Source: JAKAGZ01 sp963748105 (lineage in GTDB: Bacteria; Bacteroidota; Ignavibacteria; Ignavibacteriales; Ignavibacteriaceae). Taken from it: a stretch of 64,000 nucleotides of DNA. Within the stretch, counting starts at the first letter, position 1, and each line of letters opens with the position of its first letter. Shown piece by piece: positions 63,682 through 64,000 of this stretch. The translations under genes were made by a program, and so were the position numbers. The stretch covers positions 1 to 64,000 of the forward strand of contig CAVVHP010000039.1 in the NCBI GenBank assembly GCA_963748105.1, read 5' to 3'. The notes beneath the pieces are model-generated. The model did no database searches, was not told where the DNA came from, and saw only the letters and a program-made list of their open reading frames with translations.

Positions 63682-64000
63682 ATGAAGATTACTAAAATTT
63701 TAATCACTGCAACCGCAGTTGTTTTCTTTTTAATTTTAAGTGTCTCCGCACAAACAGTATACAATCCAGCAAAAGATACATTAAGATTTCCCCAGGAAAA
63801 GCACTTGGGGAATATCCGAATGCTGACGCAAACTGGTGAAAATGCTGAAGCCTATCTTTCATTTGATGAAAAGAGACTAATATTCCAGACAAACAGGGGT
63901 AAACTACCCTGCGATCAAATATTCACTATGAATATAGACGGATCGGACAAAAAAATGGTTTCTACAGGTTTTGGTAAAACTACCTGTTCATATTTTCTTC
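63682..64000 (+). CDS. Exported TolB-type (PD40) propeller protein, partial at window edge
   Basis: ATG 63682 with AAGGA 5 nt upstream opens a frame that runs off the end. A signal peptide (MKITKILITATAVVFFLILSVSAQ) precedes RFPQEKHLGNIRMLTQTGENAEAYLSFDEKRLIFQTNRGKLPCDQIFTMNIDGSDKKMVSTG. The GENAEAYLSFDEKRLIFQ and MNIDGSDKKMVS blocks are TolB/PD40 repeats. Only about 106 residues are present. It may be a peptidase-linked or stand-alone propeller; the rest lies beyond 64000. Confidence 0.75.
   Translation, partial: MKITKILITATAVVFFLILSVSAQTVYNPAKDTLRFPQEKHLGNIRMLTQTGENAEAYLSFDEKRLIFQTNRGKLPCDQIFTMNIDGSDKKMVSTGFGKTTCSYFL

Overview
The window reads as two unrelated pieces of bacterial DNA joined at about position 20,230. 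Left of the join the DNA is GC-rich and looks like Chloroflexota (Anaerolineae-type): exported proteins ending in a short YLP tail, an actinobacterial-type xylose isomerase, and many GC-rich palindromes between genes. Right of the join it is AT-rich and looks like the Ignavibacteria/Bacteroidota-Chlorobiota group: PorV/PorQ-type outer-membrane proteins, a fused Kgd-type 2-oxoglutarate dehydrogenase, and thyA-folA-mutL. Both genes meeting at the join are cut off, so a chimeric assembly is the simplest reading. The two halves should not be interpreted as one genome.

Left half (1-20,230). Most genes serve sugar use: a GH94 phosphorylase, xylulokinase, an operon of GH130 phosphorylase, xylose isomerase, NAD-dependent epimerase and Gfo/Idh oxidoreductase, and a GH38-like DUF5054 protein. 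They suggest catabolism of plant glycans (xylose and beta-glucan or mannan oligosaccharides). The GH94, xylB, xylA and GH130 genes each carry several single-base frameshifts, while the genes among and after them are clean. A divergent module at 5.26-8.42 kb pairs a membrane-anchored LuxR-type regulator with a Tat-exported protein and a PQQ-type propeller. Its promoter region holds five TCCC(C) motifs spaced exactly 11 bp apart. Further on, two fusion proteins (PfkB kinase-HAD phosphatase, and an unknown domain-SIS isomerase) resemble the early steps of heptose-phosphate synthesis. Repeats include a 160-bp element with near-perfect terminal inverted repeats.

Right half (20,234-64,000). From 42.3 kb down to the join all genes lie on the minus strand: NodB deacetylase, GT2, radical SAM, an outer-membrane protein, site-2-type protease, lipoprotein, beta-propeller, PorQ/PorV, envelope-glycan genes (GT39, FemAB-like, GT4, Wzx, GT9), glycerate kinase, thyA-folA-mutL, then methylmalonyl-CoA mutase-UbiA-DUF21. 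On the plus strand are an EamA transporter, the Kgd-type oxoglutarate dehydrogenase (split by one extra base), and feoA-feoB-fur.

Between 47.9 and 59.8 kb is a signalling-rich accessory region. It has two paralogous PAS/GAF histidine kinases, a frameshifted response regulator and three STAS-domain paralogues sharing one conserved leader. It also holds a DUF4382 lipoprotein, an RRM protein, three tRNAs (Gly, Asp, Val) and a degenerate tRNA-Val-like remnant. Apparent single-base indels occur here too (lipoprotein 36.9 kb, outer-membrane protein 38.9 kb, GT2 40.9 kb, kgd 46.5 kb, regulator 50.0 kb).
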